The notes: generated from the letters alone by a model not told the origin. A DNA stretch of 64,000 nucleotides from Spirometra erinaceieuropaei (GCA_902702965.1 CACRXP010000170.1:600641-664640); one strand, 5' to 3'. Positions 1 to 10,734 are shown, numbered from the stretch's first letter. Numbers and translations are program-made.

Positions 1-780
1 GCGGCAGCGGTGGACGTCGACCTCCGCGACGGTCACACCTTCGTACCGCAAATCCATCCTTCTCTACTTAGCCAGGATCAACAGCATTGTTATGTCACAG
101 GGGAAGATAGCAGACATATGAACAGTCATCAACCTTGAAGTCATTAGAAGAGGACGCAGGCGTTGTGGACAGAAATGTGGCCTACGAAGCGTGCTAAGAG
201 CGATCCAGCAAGATAGATCAAGGTGGGCAGGAAAGTGTAGAACAACAATTTATCAAAAAAGGTAAATTGCTCTAAGAAGTATATTCGGAATGCTCTATTA
301 AAGGACTGGCATCGTCTAGAGTAGAAATGCGCATTTCTGTGGCAGACGCCTCTCCCGTTTGGCTCCGATTCTAGCCGATGCCGTAGTATTCTGTAACAGT
401 GGGGATAAGGGTTTGCTTCCCAAGTGCTCACTGATCATCTGACTAGAGCTCACAACTTCTGTGCCCGGAGTGGGGCTTGGATATCATTAGTTATTAACGG
501 TAATTAGGTCAGAAGTAGTCATTTCCGTGTGGCTTGTACTTGTCGGAAATACTTCTCAAATTGATTTTCACTCAGCGCTCATGGAGTCTGAGTGCTAGGA
601 CGTTCCCCTGTTTCGATCCACTTTGTAGAACTCTTTACGTGCACCTATAGAGCCGTATTTCCTAGCCTTATGGATCCCAGTTATTCACGTCTTCGGCAGG
701 CTACAGTAGCCCATCTGCGCACTGTGAGTGCACACTTGTTGCGCCCACTCTGGAATGAAAGGAAACAGGGAAAGGGAGTG
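1..780. other. No recognisable gene
   Basis: Mixed-composition DNA with only short, unrelated open frames. I see no splice-bounded exon, transposon domain or RNA gene here. Confidence 0.4.
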
Positions 781-799
781 AGATCTGTTCGCCAGCCCG

Positions 800-893
800 A
801 ACGTCCACAGACGACGGTAGCTGGCCCATCTCATGAAATGTCAATCGGAATTCTGAAATGTGCTTTCGATTAGGAAGGATCACTTATGTGGAG
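800..893 (+). repeat. Family A repeat fragment
   Basis: The stretch around the words TCATGAAATGTCAATC, ATTCTGAAATGTG and AGGAAGGATCACTTA closely resembles 7385-7445 and the reverse complements of 38640-38720, 43270-43350 and 43930-44030. Only the start of the family A consensus is present; the following bases diverge. Confidence 0.6.
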
Positions 894-1057
894 AGGTAAG
901 ATCCCATCTCGTAGCCAGACATTATGAGTTGATACTGTCGAGATGCTTATTTGTAATCAGTAGGTGCGTTTGCCTTGTCGAGGAAACTTGTCATCAGTAG
1001 GTGTGTTTCTAGTGAGTTAGGCACGTCGCCCCTTTCGGTCAGGTTGTTGAACTTAGT

Positions 1058-1375
1058 GAGGGCTTAGGGTTAGGGTTTGCGTTTTGGGGCTATGGTTGTA
1101 GAGTTAGGTTTAAGGGATAAGGTTAGGGTTCCGGATTAAGGTCAGGGTTAGGGTTAAATTCCCTGGTTAGGGCTGGGTTTAGGTTTTAGGGTTAGGTTTA
1201 AGACTGGGTTTGAGGGTTAGAGTCAGGGTAATAGTTTTAGGGTTTAGGGTTAAGTTTAGGCCTAGGTTTTAGGGTTAGGGTCAGGATTTTTGGATTAAGG
1301 TTAGGGTTAGGTTCTAGGGTCAGTGTTTTGGTTAGGGTTTTACGATTAGAGTTATGGTTTTAGTGTTAGGTTAGC
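1058..1375 (+). repeat. Degenerate telomere-like TTAGGG repeat block
   Basis: About 320 bases are dominated by imperfect TTAGGG, TTAGGTT and TTTAGGG words on the + strand, with substitutions and indels throughout. TTAGGG is the usual animal telomere repeat, including in flatworms. The decay and internal position suggest an old interstitial telomeric block, either a fused or healed end or a copy-paste product, rather than a living telomere. Another possibility is a telomere-like satellite inside a repeat. Confidence 0.75.
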
Positions 1376-1435
1376 TTCCTCATTCCGGGCTACGAACTGC
1401 GGTCTGACCGGTGGGGACCCTACATTAAATAGTGT

Positions 1436-1600
1436 GTAACGTAATCCCAAGATATTTCAGTCGCGCCAGGATGCCAACTTTTAAATGGGCTTCTTTCTGG
1501 CCGCCTGCACGTCGACACCCGGTAAAAAAATGTCTACTCATATGGTATGAATTTTTTACATGGGTTTTTGATGCGCTGGTGAATTAAAATGCACTCAGTG
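1436..1600 (+). repeat. Family A repeat fragment (middle part)
   Basis: The words AATCCCAAGATATTTCAG, GATGCCAACTTTTAAATG and a later AT-rich segment parallel 7470-7600 and the reverse complements of 43200-43260 and 43880-43940. No coding capacity was seen in this family. Confidence 0.55.
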
Positions 1601-2289
1601 TGGTGCAGTTCTCCAAGGAGGCGGATGAACCCGACAACGGCGAGCCCTACAGCCTGCACTAAATCACGGCTTGCCTAAAGTGCACCGACTGCATTGGCTT
1701 CACATGCCCGCACACGCTTCGATGACTTGCTAAGGTGACTGTATTTTGCGCGGTATGTGCATATACCGCGGCAGCTGACTGGTGAACTGAAGTGTATGAT
1801 GAAAGCATACATGCACAAACCAGTCATCGGCGTAACCTTTAATCCCACAAACCTGGAAATGGCCCCAGTAGAGGGGGGTGACCAAGTAAGAAAGTACTGA
1901 ACAGTTTGAAGTAGGTCACTTGAGCCCTGTGAAAGCACAGTTGCCATGCGAAGACGATTGTGACAACAATCAGAAGGAGAAGAGGAGGCCACCCTACCAG
2001 CCTTGGCATAGGGTTCCTCAGGCTTTTACAGACGACGAATAGTGGGATGGCGTTCAGCGGAGGTTAAGTGGGAAATAGTGAGGTTCTCGGATCAGACGAA
2101 CAGGCAGTAATACCTCCGTGTGTGGTTGGTCACCGGCCTGATTAATTTGCTACCTACTAAACCACCAGAAGCCAAAACAACAGGACAAAGCATCACCCGC
2201 CGTTTGGTTGGATTTGGATGTGTCCATCGTGGGATTGAGGTGCCGCGGAAAACAGTCGCTCCACCGAGCCCCCCCCCCCGCCTAATGAA
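1601..2289. other. No recognisable gene
   Basis: I see no domain-bearing frame, splice-bounded exon or known repeat. A C homopolymer lies at 2271-2280. Confidence 0.35.
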
Positions 2290-2379
2290 ACACGGGCGGG
2301 GTTTGGATCTGAGGCCCCACTTGATTGATACCGTATGATTAGCTTACTTAAGCAGTTTTAGTTAACATACTTAATTTAG

Positions 2380-2548
2380 AAGCGTGCAGGCAAGTTCCAG
2401 GTAGCAGTTTGGAAGACGAAGATGCGATCACTGGAACAAGAAATTTATTGGCCTGTTGTTTCGGATTCTCATTTGAATCCATCATCAGAGACATTCGTAG
2501 ATAAAGGTGCATTCCAGGTGTGTTCCAGTGATCGCATCTTCGTCTTCT
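2380..2548 (-). mobile_element. Hammerhead-motif short mobile unit with 13-bp target duplication
   Basis: A 169-bp insertion interrupts a family T repeat and is flanked by the direct repeat ATACTTAATTTAG at 2367-2379 and 2549-2561. Inside, a perfect 27-bp inverted repeat lies at 2412-2438 and 2521-2547. Between the arms, on the - strand, is a hammerhead-like motif (2455-2488) with a TTTATT (AATAAA on the - strand) next to it. The left end (AAGCGTGCAGG) matches the ends of the units at 9237, 10742 and 13345. There is no coding capacity, so movement must be driven in trans, presumably by a PLE, because the same sequence forms PLE 3' ends near 63.1 kb. Confidence 0.8.
2455..2488 (-). ncRNA. Hammerhead ribozyme motif, cleavage site altered
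   Basis: Read on the - strand: CTGATGA, a spacer T, stem II GGATTC/GAATCC around a 6-nt loop, then GAAAC. The following GTC of the better copies is replaced (AAC), so the copy is probably inactive. The architecture matches the minimal hammerheads described in PLE terminal repeats of animals. Confidence 0.65.
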
Positions 2549-2809
2549 ATACTTAATTTAGCCACTCGCAGGATTGGGACGGGAAAGAAAGCGTAAGCAG
2601 AGCTCGAAGCACGCGTAGGGAAGCGAGTGAAGGTAGCGTGAACATACTATCCCCCAACGTAGCCACTCGATGGATTAAAAGGATACGTGGGACGCAATCA
2701 CAACTAAAAGGCCACAGAGGGAACCGCGTGGTAATTCACAGTGCGTGGCCACTGTAGTGGGACTGACAAAGTTCTAAGCCATCGGAACAATTCCATTAGC
2801 ATGACAAGT

Positions 2810-3455
2810 GAATGAAACCCTCAGAATGAGCGAATGCCTAATCTCCCAGAAAATAGGCAGAAACTGTGAAACCACCGCCTTCTCTATTGTCCTTGCATCA
2901 TATCGGCTCCTTCGATGAAGAACATTGAGAAGTGTAATATAACACTACATCGCTTGCTTCAGAAACTACTAAATAAACATAAACAGACACTGGACGATGC
3001 CTCATCCGCGAATGAGAGTCCGTCAGCTGCCACTGGGATTTTGACGCATACTTCTCCACGCAAGATCTATAAATTGTGGTAACTGTGAAAATCATAAGCG
3101 TGCCAATGACCTATAAATAGCCTTTGATATTAGATTAGAGGAACATTTCGCACCTACCCTCTCAGTAGATGAGGAGGAAATGAACTTTTTTCGTTGGTGT
3201 TTGTTCAACCAGTATGTAATATCAAAAGCGACCTGGAGAGAGTCAAGCGGAAACTTGGGAGCAACGTGATGATGGGGTCACGTAGATGCCCTTCGGTGGA
3301 GCTATGCGTGTCCGGGCTGGAGATCAGCGTTTCCGGACTAATGTGACCCTGAGATCTTCAAAACCCGAAGCATGGTGTGTAGGAAAATAATTATGGTGGC
3401 TGCAGAATCCGGTTCTCACAGCGAATGACCTAATCTCACTAAACTATGAGCGTTG
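2810..3455. other. No recognisable gene
   Basis: Short unrelated frames on both strands. No repeat family of this window was recognised here. Confidence 0.3.
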
Positions 3456-3457
3456 CG

Positions 3458-3580
3458 GAGGACGGTGTCCGTCGTGTGAGTACGACGTGTTGGGCGCAGC
3501 ACGGTGACTCCTGTGTGAAGTAATTTATAGTGATAGCAGACTTGCGCAGCGCCTACCGCACCCTCTTCCCCCATGGAGTC
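3458..3580 (+). repeat. Family D repeat, short copy
   Basis: The words GTGTCCGTCGTGTG, CACGGTGACT, TTTATAGTGATAGCAGACTT and CGCCTACCGCACCCTCTT occur in the same order as in the family D copies near 36.2, 44.8 and 54.4 kb. Only the first part of the family is present. Confidence 0.6.
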
Positions 3581-4514
3581 AGAACGGCCGAAGGCGGACT
3601 CGAGCGCTATGGCCGATCAAGTTAAACAAGTCGTCCGGGTGTGTCACACGCGACCACGTTCCTCCACAGTGGACCGGAATTTCACACCCAATAGTGTGTA
3701 GCTCATCTCCCATCTACGCAGAATTACCGAATAGACCTGATTAAGGAGGAGTAATTGCAGCCTTACTCTCAGTCCTCCAGTCATCCACTCAAAACCCACG
3801 CATTTACACAGGACTAATTACGAGGACGGAGTTATCCGGTCAGTTGGCTACCTCCGAAGCCAGGTCTTTTAACGCGTCGTGGTGGATCCAAGCGCCTTAA
3901 ATTACTTATAGTGAGGAGTGCCTTCATATGTTATGGGGAGGCGTCCCCTAATGTCGACGTCACTCATTTCCCTCGATCTATGCACCACTCGATCGATCAA
4001 GCCTGTCTCCATTCGGGGCTGGGATTGGACAAATCGTCTGGCCTGACCTTAAAGCCTGCATCTAAGCTTTCCACGCGCCTCTGTGAAAACGTCGTGCAGC
4101 CCAGTCCTCATGGCGCATGTCCTCTTCGTCTTACACTATGCACTTTTATAACCACCAAAATTGTGATCTATGTGTGTTGCCCCAATGTACATTTTAATTA
4201 AAGCATCTAGGTAGACGGATTAAGATTCACTTTCGATAAAACCTAAGCTCAAGAAAATGATTTAATCAATTCACCGTCGGTGATGTTATCAAATATTGCC
4301 CCAAGGTCTTGAGGATAAGGACACAAATGCCGATCCAAGAACAGTTTACTCGTTATTCAGACGTCTTGAAAGCCCACATTCCTTCGATTTGGAGGGCAGT
4401 AATCACCCCGCACCCTACAGTGATCAGGCAAGTGTTTGAACGTGAAAAAGTCACTTGGTCCATGGCATGAGCGAGTGATTATCCTGGCAAGGCTGTTCTT
4501 TGTACCATTTCCAA
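3581..4514. other. No recognisable gene
   Basis: A 96-codon frame (3911-4201) has no family resemblance and no splice context. Nothing else was recognised. Confidence 0.3.
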
Positions 4515-5135
4515 TGAATTTTCGGCGAGGTTCGGTTCTGCAGCCCCACCTTAGTGATATCATATGGTAAGCTGTCTAAGAAATTGCAGTAGATTCGAGT
4601 ACGCTGACGTTACAAATCTCACGTATTGGCATTCTCCTTACCATTTTAACCCAGCGAGTGACTGTGCAACGGTGGTAGGAGTGTTCATGCGTCAGCCTCG
4701 GTTACGTCAGTTATCAGTTCACACGCGCTCCCCCGCGCGTGCTTCAAGCCCTGCTTGCGCCCACTTTATTATCTTAATCCAGCGAGTGGTTAAGTGGCCT
4801 TGCCAATAGAATTGTTCCGACGGTTTCGAATTCCTTCGGTATCACTACAGTGGTCATGCACTGCGAATTATCACGCTGTTCCCTCCGTGGCCTTCCATTT
4901 GTGATTGCGCCCCAAGTATCCTCTTAATCCAGCGAGTGGCTGTGTCGGGGAGACAGTATGTACACGCTACCTTCAATCGCTTTCCCACACGTGCATCGAG
5001 CTCTACTTGCGCTCTTTTTCCCTTCCCAATCTATCTTGTGTCTAAGTTAGGTTTGTTAACTAAGATTATTTTAGTAAGCTAATCATATGGTATCAATCAA
5101 GTGGAGCTGCAGGGCCAAATTCCGCGAATTTCCTC
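4515..5135 (+). mobile_element. Family T element with terminal inverted repeats
   Basis: The two ends are imperfect inverted repeats. The left end (from about 4515, CTGCAG at 4538, then CCCCACCTTAGTGATATCAT) mirrors the right end (CTGCAG at 5107-5112 reading outward). The interior holds a repeated motif, TAATCCAGCGAGTGG at about 4775 and 4925, plus a variant TAACCCAGCGAGTGA near 4648. There is no protein-coding region. A partial second copy in reverse orientation is at 2290-2800. This looks like a non-autonomous DNA element of MITE type; I could not fix its target-site duplication. Confidence 0.6.
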
Positions 5136-5339
5136 CTCCTCTGAAGTAACTGTCCTCTAAAAGTGGCCTTAGATACCTTGAGATGGAGCCATTAGGTATT
5201 TGTTTACTGAGGATGTCTATGGGTTGCTTGTAAAGATTACGCAGTCAATGCGTTCAGGCTGTTGTCTTTTAGTTCAAGCATTCATATCACCCTTCAGACC
5301 AAGCCTAAAAAGGTTCACCAAGCTTGCGCACTCATTTGT

Positions 5340-5660
5340 GAGGAAATTAGAACTGCCAATGGACGCGAAGATGCGAGTTACAGGAAGCGATCGGGAAGAG
5401 AGCCACATTCGTCCGCTGTTTCGGGTCCCCAACGGAATCTATCATCGGAGACGGATACAGGTTGGGACAATGAGTTGCACAGGTGTCCCAGTGTTTGCAG
5501 GATACAGCTGTTGTGCTACTGCATACCTATCAAAATGGGCGACTTTGACACTTATCACATGGAATTGCCCGGAGTTGTTGACTGGTCAAATTTCATCACT
5601 CATGTGCGTTCTTGGGCCAGTTGAGAGCGGTATTCCCCTGGCGCTCTCCACGGGGCTAGG
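5340..5660 (-). mobile_element. Degenerate PLE 3' end
   Basis: The order of words follows the PLE end at 63060-63365: a GCGAAGATGCGA segment, GGAAGCGATCG, the degenerate hammerhead region, GTGCTACTGCATACCTAT and then TTTCATCACTCATGTGCG. The PLE is on the - strand, so coding sequence would lie to the right, but no open endonuclease frame survives. Two overlapping + strand frames here are shadows. Confidence 0.5.
5415..5448 (-). ncRNA. Degenerate hammerhead-like motif
   Basis: On the - strand the core reads CCGATGA instead of CTGATGA, with a weak stem II, then GAAAC and AGC in place of GTC. Two core changes make activity unlikely. It is recognised only by position within a PLE end. Confidence 0.4.
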
Positions 5661-7230
5661 CAAAGTCCAGCAAGGGTATGGTTAGTGGCCGGGGTTACTT
5701 CCTCCGGGGAGCATTTGTGTTGAGCAAAAGGGCTGAACATCTAAGAACTCTGTGGTACGGTTGTCTGGGGTCTCTGTGAGAAGGCGACTGACGGCTTGCG
5801 AGACGGCGCTCGACCGAATTTGGGGCGGTCGGATATGGTCTCTCGCCTTTTTTGCGCGTGCACCGGTTGACGAGGTTGCGCAGGTAGCCCTTTGTTGTGA
5901 GCTCTGGTCGAAGTTATTCTAATTTAACAACCTTGTCTCCCAGATTTACTGCAGCAGGTCTCAACATGCCGTTATAGCGTCCTTATGCTGAAAACTCATT
6001 TAAAACGCTAAAGGGGCCGGAAGTGAGTTGAAACCCGCTTAGTTACGTCATGCAGCGGCATAAAACCCGCGAAACAGATGCCTGGGCTTTTAGCTACTAC
6101 CTGCGTTATCATTATAATGCATCATGTGATGTTTGAAAGTGTAACAAAGCTAAAGACTTTTTGCCTATATTTCTTCACAACTATGCTGAGTTGTCTGCTC
6201 TTATGCGAATGATCCAGCTTAGTCATCGACGTGCACGAGACTTACCAGTGTTTCTATAAAATTGTTTACGGAATATGCGACCGATGGCTTAGTTTCCTCA
6301 TGCAGTCATCATGCATACTGGGGTGACGGAAAGCCAACACGTTCACTAGTTTATGGACGAAAAACACCCCGTGAGTTATACCAATCAGATTGTGCGCTCA
6401 AAACAATCGGTCGACAGATCAAATACAGGAGCAAATGCTTGAAGAGGAATTCGAAAAGCACAAACTAGCACAAGACCAATTATTGGGCGTTGAAACGTCT
6501 TCGACACTCTAATGTTCCCAAGTTGACAACTAACTCGATGTTTTGCAGAGGTAGTAGTATAAAAAAGGACTTTCAATTATGTTTCGCCTAAAAAAACATT
6601 AGTTTCGTCAGTTGGTCGCGTAACTTGCTGCAGCATCACTCTGTCCTCAGGTTACGGGACTGCACCCTCACTTTAAGGCATCTGACGGCCCGCCCAACGG
6701 CATTACTGGTGTAGATTTCTTTGTTACTGGTTCCATTTTTTTGGGTTTTCGGGAGGCACTCGAGGCATGCCGCAATTTTGCTCAAAGCTATCACGAGTGT
6801 TGTTCCTTCAGATAGCGTCTACCCAACTGTTCTGCTATTGGCTAGATGCCCTTAACTAGTTTTGAATTACGGTCAGGTCTGATCAGATCAGATTTATTAA
6901 GGGAAAAGTAGGCGAGCGCCTTTAAACTCCCCTTTTGTTACAATAACCTCATAAAAAACAATGTGTAGGGCAAGTATCAAAGAAAATTAGGTAAGTAATT
7001 ACATACAACAAGCATTGGTTACTGGTATAACTTTCTCCGTGAATGTCTTCTATGTCAAAATTGTACAATAACCAGTACGCGGTACTGAATAGACCAAGTT
7101 AAATAGGAGCAAACAAATATGCCTCTGTCACGTGCTAACGATAAGTCATAAAAGAATGCTACCTAATTATAGGAAGTAGCCTGTTTCGTAACGGTAAAAC
7201 TTTGGGGTGGATGGAAAAGGGAAAAATTTG
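5661..7230. other. No recognisable gene
   Basis: Moderately AT-rich DNA. No domain, exon border or repeat family of this window was identified. Confidence 0.3.
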
Positions 7231-7239
7231 TTAGTTTCT

Positions 7240-7850
7240 GATGCCGTGGAGGTACACATCCCTGTGCTGGTCAAGCTTCCTCTTAAATATGTTCACGGAT
7301 GAGGACATGACGACGTCCATGGGCAGGGCATTACATACCTTTACCGCTCTGTGTCCGAAAAAGGCCCCAGTCAGTGACAGGTCTCTTGAAATGTTAGTCA
7401 AAATTCTGAAATGTTTTTCAAATAGGAAGGATTACTTAGGTGAGATTGTGATATTGATCATCATTCAGTAGAATCCCATAATATTTCAAATTCAACGGAA
7501 TGTCGGCTTTTGAATGCACCTTTGCTTGTCCGTCTGTGAGTACCACTCTATTTAAAAAATGACTACTTATGCACTGTTAACTTTTCCTTTGATTTTCTCC
7601 GCCCCTACAAATTTGCATATATTTTATAAAAAAAAGCATGCAAAAATATTCCTCCCTGTATTCATTTGTTAGCAACTCAAGCTTTTTTAAATTTTATACT
7701 CCAGGAAAGATTGCCTTTAGGTTTGAAAGGGTTTTTGTAATTCTCGAATATTTGTGAGTCAAATCTGCCGTTGTATTTGCATCTAGCGTTTTCAGTCTAA
7801 AAGGCGCAAAGAAGAATCGTACACTCTTTTATACCTGTAAGAAGGAACCA
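7240..7850 (+). repeat. Family A repeat, longest copy
   Basis: This AT-rich, non-coding repeat shares ordered words with 42400-42830 (+), 43010-43380 (-), 43760-44045 (-) and 38500-38730 (-): TGAAATGTTAGTC, ATTCTGAAATG, GGATTACTTAGGTGAG, CATAATATTTCAA, TATATTTTATAAAA and CATGCAAAAATATTC. It has no tRNA-like promoter and no open frame with a known domain. It may be a non-autonomous LINE or DNA element; its class is unknown. Confidence 0.6.
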
Positions 7851-8169
7851 TGAAGGTAGACTTCACAGAATTTTCCCCTGGATGCGGGCTATGCTGCTCA
7901 CTTCATGTTGCGTCATTAATAAGTGGTCAGCTAGGATGCTATATGATTCTGTAGTGCACAAAGTATCTGGGTCAAACTCGAAGGCTATAGTTCTTAGGTA
8001 GGCCTTCTTATGGACCTCATTGAGGGGAAATCTATTGAGCGTATTCCTAAGATTCAGGTAACGCTCACAGCTATTTATAAAAAGTGGGAGAGTTGCTGGT
8101 GGAAAATTAAGACGTAGGGAGGAAGTAAAGGATGTAAAGCAAAGTTGTTGTGGTCTGAAATTTGTATGC

Positions 8170-8466
8170 ATGTTACCATTAACTAAACAGACAACGTTGT
8201 ATGAAAACATATTGGGGTCATTTAACCAGAAGCTACTACAACTCTCCCTGAATGAATACCTCATTCAACACACAAAATTCGTAGCAAGACTGAGAGAAGG
8301 ACAGCGATCTAACTGTTTAGATTTCGTTTTCAGTAAAGAAGAAGGAGTCATAAGAGAAGTGCATCCACAACCTCCATTCGGTTTAAACGATCATATTGCT
8401 TTTACCTGTGTGCCGAACCAACAACCAAAAATCAAAAGACCCAGAAATAGTTGGAAGGGTGACTAA
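8170..8466 (+). pseudogene. LINE endonuclease (EEP) C-terminal fragment
   Basis: The frame gives RSNCLDFVFSKEEGV followed by PPFGLNDHIAF. This is the last catalytic stretch of apurinic-type LINE endonucleases (a leucine-aspartate-phenylalanine strand, then the DH histidine motif). The upstream catalytic residues are missing because the element is 5'-truncated near 8150. It ends in a stop at 8466, and linker-like sequence continues in other frames to about 9000. Confidence 0.75.
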
Positions 8467-9001
8467 CGCAATGAGACGTACTCTTTTGAAGGAAACCTGG
8501 TTAGTCGACATGGAAGATTCAGGAGAATACTGGCAGTACTTTCGCGGGATTATAGAGTGTCTAGTTGACTGCCATTGTCCAATAAAAAAAAAACAAGACT
8601 AAGTGCGCGACTGCCGTGGGTCAATCCGACGAAAAAAAAGATCATGAAGAAGAAACAGAGACTGAGGAAAATGTATTTTTGTCTTCGAGATCCAATGTTA
8701 TGCGCCGAATATAAGGATCAGCGCAATAAATACGCAAACAAATACGGGTTGCTAGAACTTCTTTCGATAGCCGGCGGATAGCGAATCCATTACATGTCCC
8801 ACGAAGTTTTACGGGTACATCCGCAGTAGAAGGAAACATAGGGACGAATTTGCGTGTCTAAAGGATAGCCTCGGTAAGTTATTAGTTGAAGGACCACAGA
8901 AAGGGCAATTACTGTCTCAGTTTTTTCAATCGGTTTTTACGGAGGAGTCCTCAGAAGACAATCAACAGTTTGAACTGGACCGAGACAGCCGGGAGCTTCA
9001 A

Positions 9002-9931
9002 ATGTGCCAAGATACTGCCGTCATTGAAACTGTTGCCTTTTCCGTCGAAGAAGTAAGACGCGTCCCCAGTAAAATAAAACCTGATAAGTCTCCTGCAACC
9101 GACGGAATTCCTAGGCTGATACTTAAGGAGCTATCAACGGAGTTGTCAAAGCCTCTTTCGACTCAGAGGATGAAGATGAGATTACTGGATGCGGTCTTCT
9201 GAACTGCAACCTGGAACTCGCCTGTTCGCTTCTATCAGCCTCTTTCGACTCTCTTTGGGCTGACAATGAGAACAGGACGGCTACCATCACAGTGGAAGAC
9301 AGCTAACCTCGTTCCCTTACATAATGGAGGTAGCAGGATGGCAGCAAGCAGCTTCAGACCTATTAAATTAACTTGCCTCCCATGCGAAACGAAGGAAGCT
9401 CTAGTAAAAAGCGCTATGCAGCAGTTTTGTGAAGAAAATAACATCTTTCAGGATTTTCAACATGGCTTCCGGAGAGGACGTTCCTGCCTCTCAAATCTGC
9501 TAGCTTGTCTGGAGATCTCGACCAGGGCTCTAGAAGAGGGTTTTGAGGTCGATGTCGTGTACATCGATTTCCGCAAATCTTTCGATACTGTTCTGCACCA
9601 ACGTCGTCTTCACAAACTCAGCGCCATCGGCATCCGGGGAGATCTTCTGAACTGGATTAGGACGTTTCTGGTTGGTCGGAAACAACGTGTCTGTATCGGA
9701 GATGATATGTCAGAATGGGTGAACGTGACCAGTGGTGTGCCTCGAGGGTCAGTTCTGGAGCCATTGCTCTTCATCCTTTATGTTAATGACAGACTTCAAG
9801 AACTCGGCTACAGCAAAGTAATGTTTGCCACGACATTAAGCTCTGGCATGTCATTAAGGGTCCGTATGATCAGATATCCCTTCAAGATAATCTGCACCGA
9901 CTGCAAGGGTGGCCGGAGAAATGGCTTCTAA
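9002..9931 (+). pseudogene. CR1-like reverse transcriptase, broken
   Basis: Visible motifs are the N-terminal KPDKSPATDGIPRLILKEL block, WKTANLVPLHNGGS and FRPIKLT (motif 1/2), QHGFRRGRSC, motif A VVYIDFRKSFDTVLH with the first catalytic Asp, and motif B SGVPRGSVLEPLLF. The catalytic FADD box is disrupted: near 9829 one base appears lost, so the frame reads FATTL while the next frame continues DDIKLW-like. A 73-bp insertion (9165-9237) also puts a stop between the first two blocks. The enzyme would copy LINE RNA at a nicked target; this copy cannot. Confidence 0.85.
9165..9237 (-). mobile_element. Ribozyme-family unit lacking its hammerhead core, in LINE RT
   Basis: The 14-bp direct repeat GCCTCTTTCGACTC at 9151-9164 and 9238-9251 flanks a 73-bp insert that interrupts the RT frame. 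Its reverse complement begins TGATAGAAGCGAACAGGCGA and continues GTTCCAGG.TGCAGTT, matching the left end of the 2380-2548 unit, then passes straight to the opposite arm (CATCTTCATC). The central hammerhead is absent. I infer an internal-deletion derivative that still moved, or a post-insertion deletion. Confidence 0.7.
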
Positions 9932-9937
9932 ATTTCA

Positions 9938-10640
9938 ATGTGGAGAAGTGTGCCGTCTTTCAACTGCGTCCAACCAACTCATTCAAATGAGGGCCTGAGG
10001 GCATATCACCTGAAAGATATAAGGCTCCCTGCAGAATCTTCACAGAAGGATCTCGGGGTTTGGATACAGAACAACCTGAAACCGACACTGCAGTGCCACA
10101 AGGTTGCAAAAAACGCCATGGGAGCGCTCCAGGCAATCAAAAGGGCATTCGTAACCTTTGACCAAGACCTTTTTGGGAGACTTTACAGCACCTTTGTTCG
10201 ATCCCACAAGCATGGCGGCCATGGCTAGTAAAGGATCAGGCATGTCTCGAACGGATACAACGTCGTGCAACAAAGCTGGTAAACGGTCTAATAAGCCAAT
10301 CCTACACAGACAGACTGAGTTGCCTTAATTTATGCCCTCTGTGCTACAGGCAGCAAAGAGGTGATCTTATCCTTTTCTACAAGATAATACATGGCCTTGA
10401 GCATGGACTTAAATTTGAGGACATGTTTCAGTGGCACCTTTCACCCAATCTTCGTGGTTACTCGATGAAGTTACGGACAACAATGTCCAGGCTGAATCTT
10501 CGTTCTGAATTTTTCACGCAGAGGGTAGTGGAGAAATGGAACGATCTCCCTCAGTCAGTCGTGGAGGCGACGTCTCTGTAACTCTTCAAGAAACGCTTGG
10601 GTGATTATTTGTGTCCCCTGTTTTCCCTCGACAGTCTGAA
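9938..10640 (+). pseudogene. LINE RT thumb and C-terminal region
   Basis: A frame at 9938-10228 has SSQKDLGVWIQNNLKPTLQC, the CR1-type DLGVW block after the catalytic site, and then AMGALQAIKRAF. It continues past stops with RRATKLVNGL, LCPLCYRQQRGDLILFYKII and WNDLPQSVVEATSL, ending near 10640. This conserved tail is characteristic of CR1/Jockey-superfamily ORF2. At least three frame changes or stops are present. Confidence 0.8.
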
Positions 10641-10734
10641 TCTGAACTAAATACCCCACGACCTCGCAAATTGTTTCACTGAGACAATGCTCCTCAAATG
10701 AATCAAGTACTGTTTTAATAGCGAATATTTTCAT

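Larger units (their letters stand above)
2290..2800 (+). mobile_element. Family T element, partial copy, interrupted by a ribozyme unit
   Basis: After removing 2380-2561, this sequence matches the reverse complement of 4803-5112 almost throughout: shared GATTGATACC, TAGCTTACT, GGTAGCGTG, CCACTCG and GCAATCACAA words in the same order. The start carries the inverted-repeat end seen at 5065-5112; the other end is not recovered past about 2800. It is a non-coding, DNA-transposon-like or MITE-like repeat. Its interruption by a unit with duplicated target sequence shows that it predates that unit. Confidence 0.65.

Noticed and set aside
5200..5685. 161- and 120-codon overlapping + frames
   Set aside because: The sequence aligns, in order, with the - strand PLE 3' end at 63 kb.
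7863..8264. 133-codon - strand frame
   Set aside because: Overlaps the + strand LINE endonuclease end and has no motif; probably a shadow plus flank.
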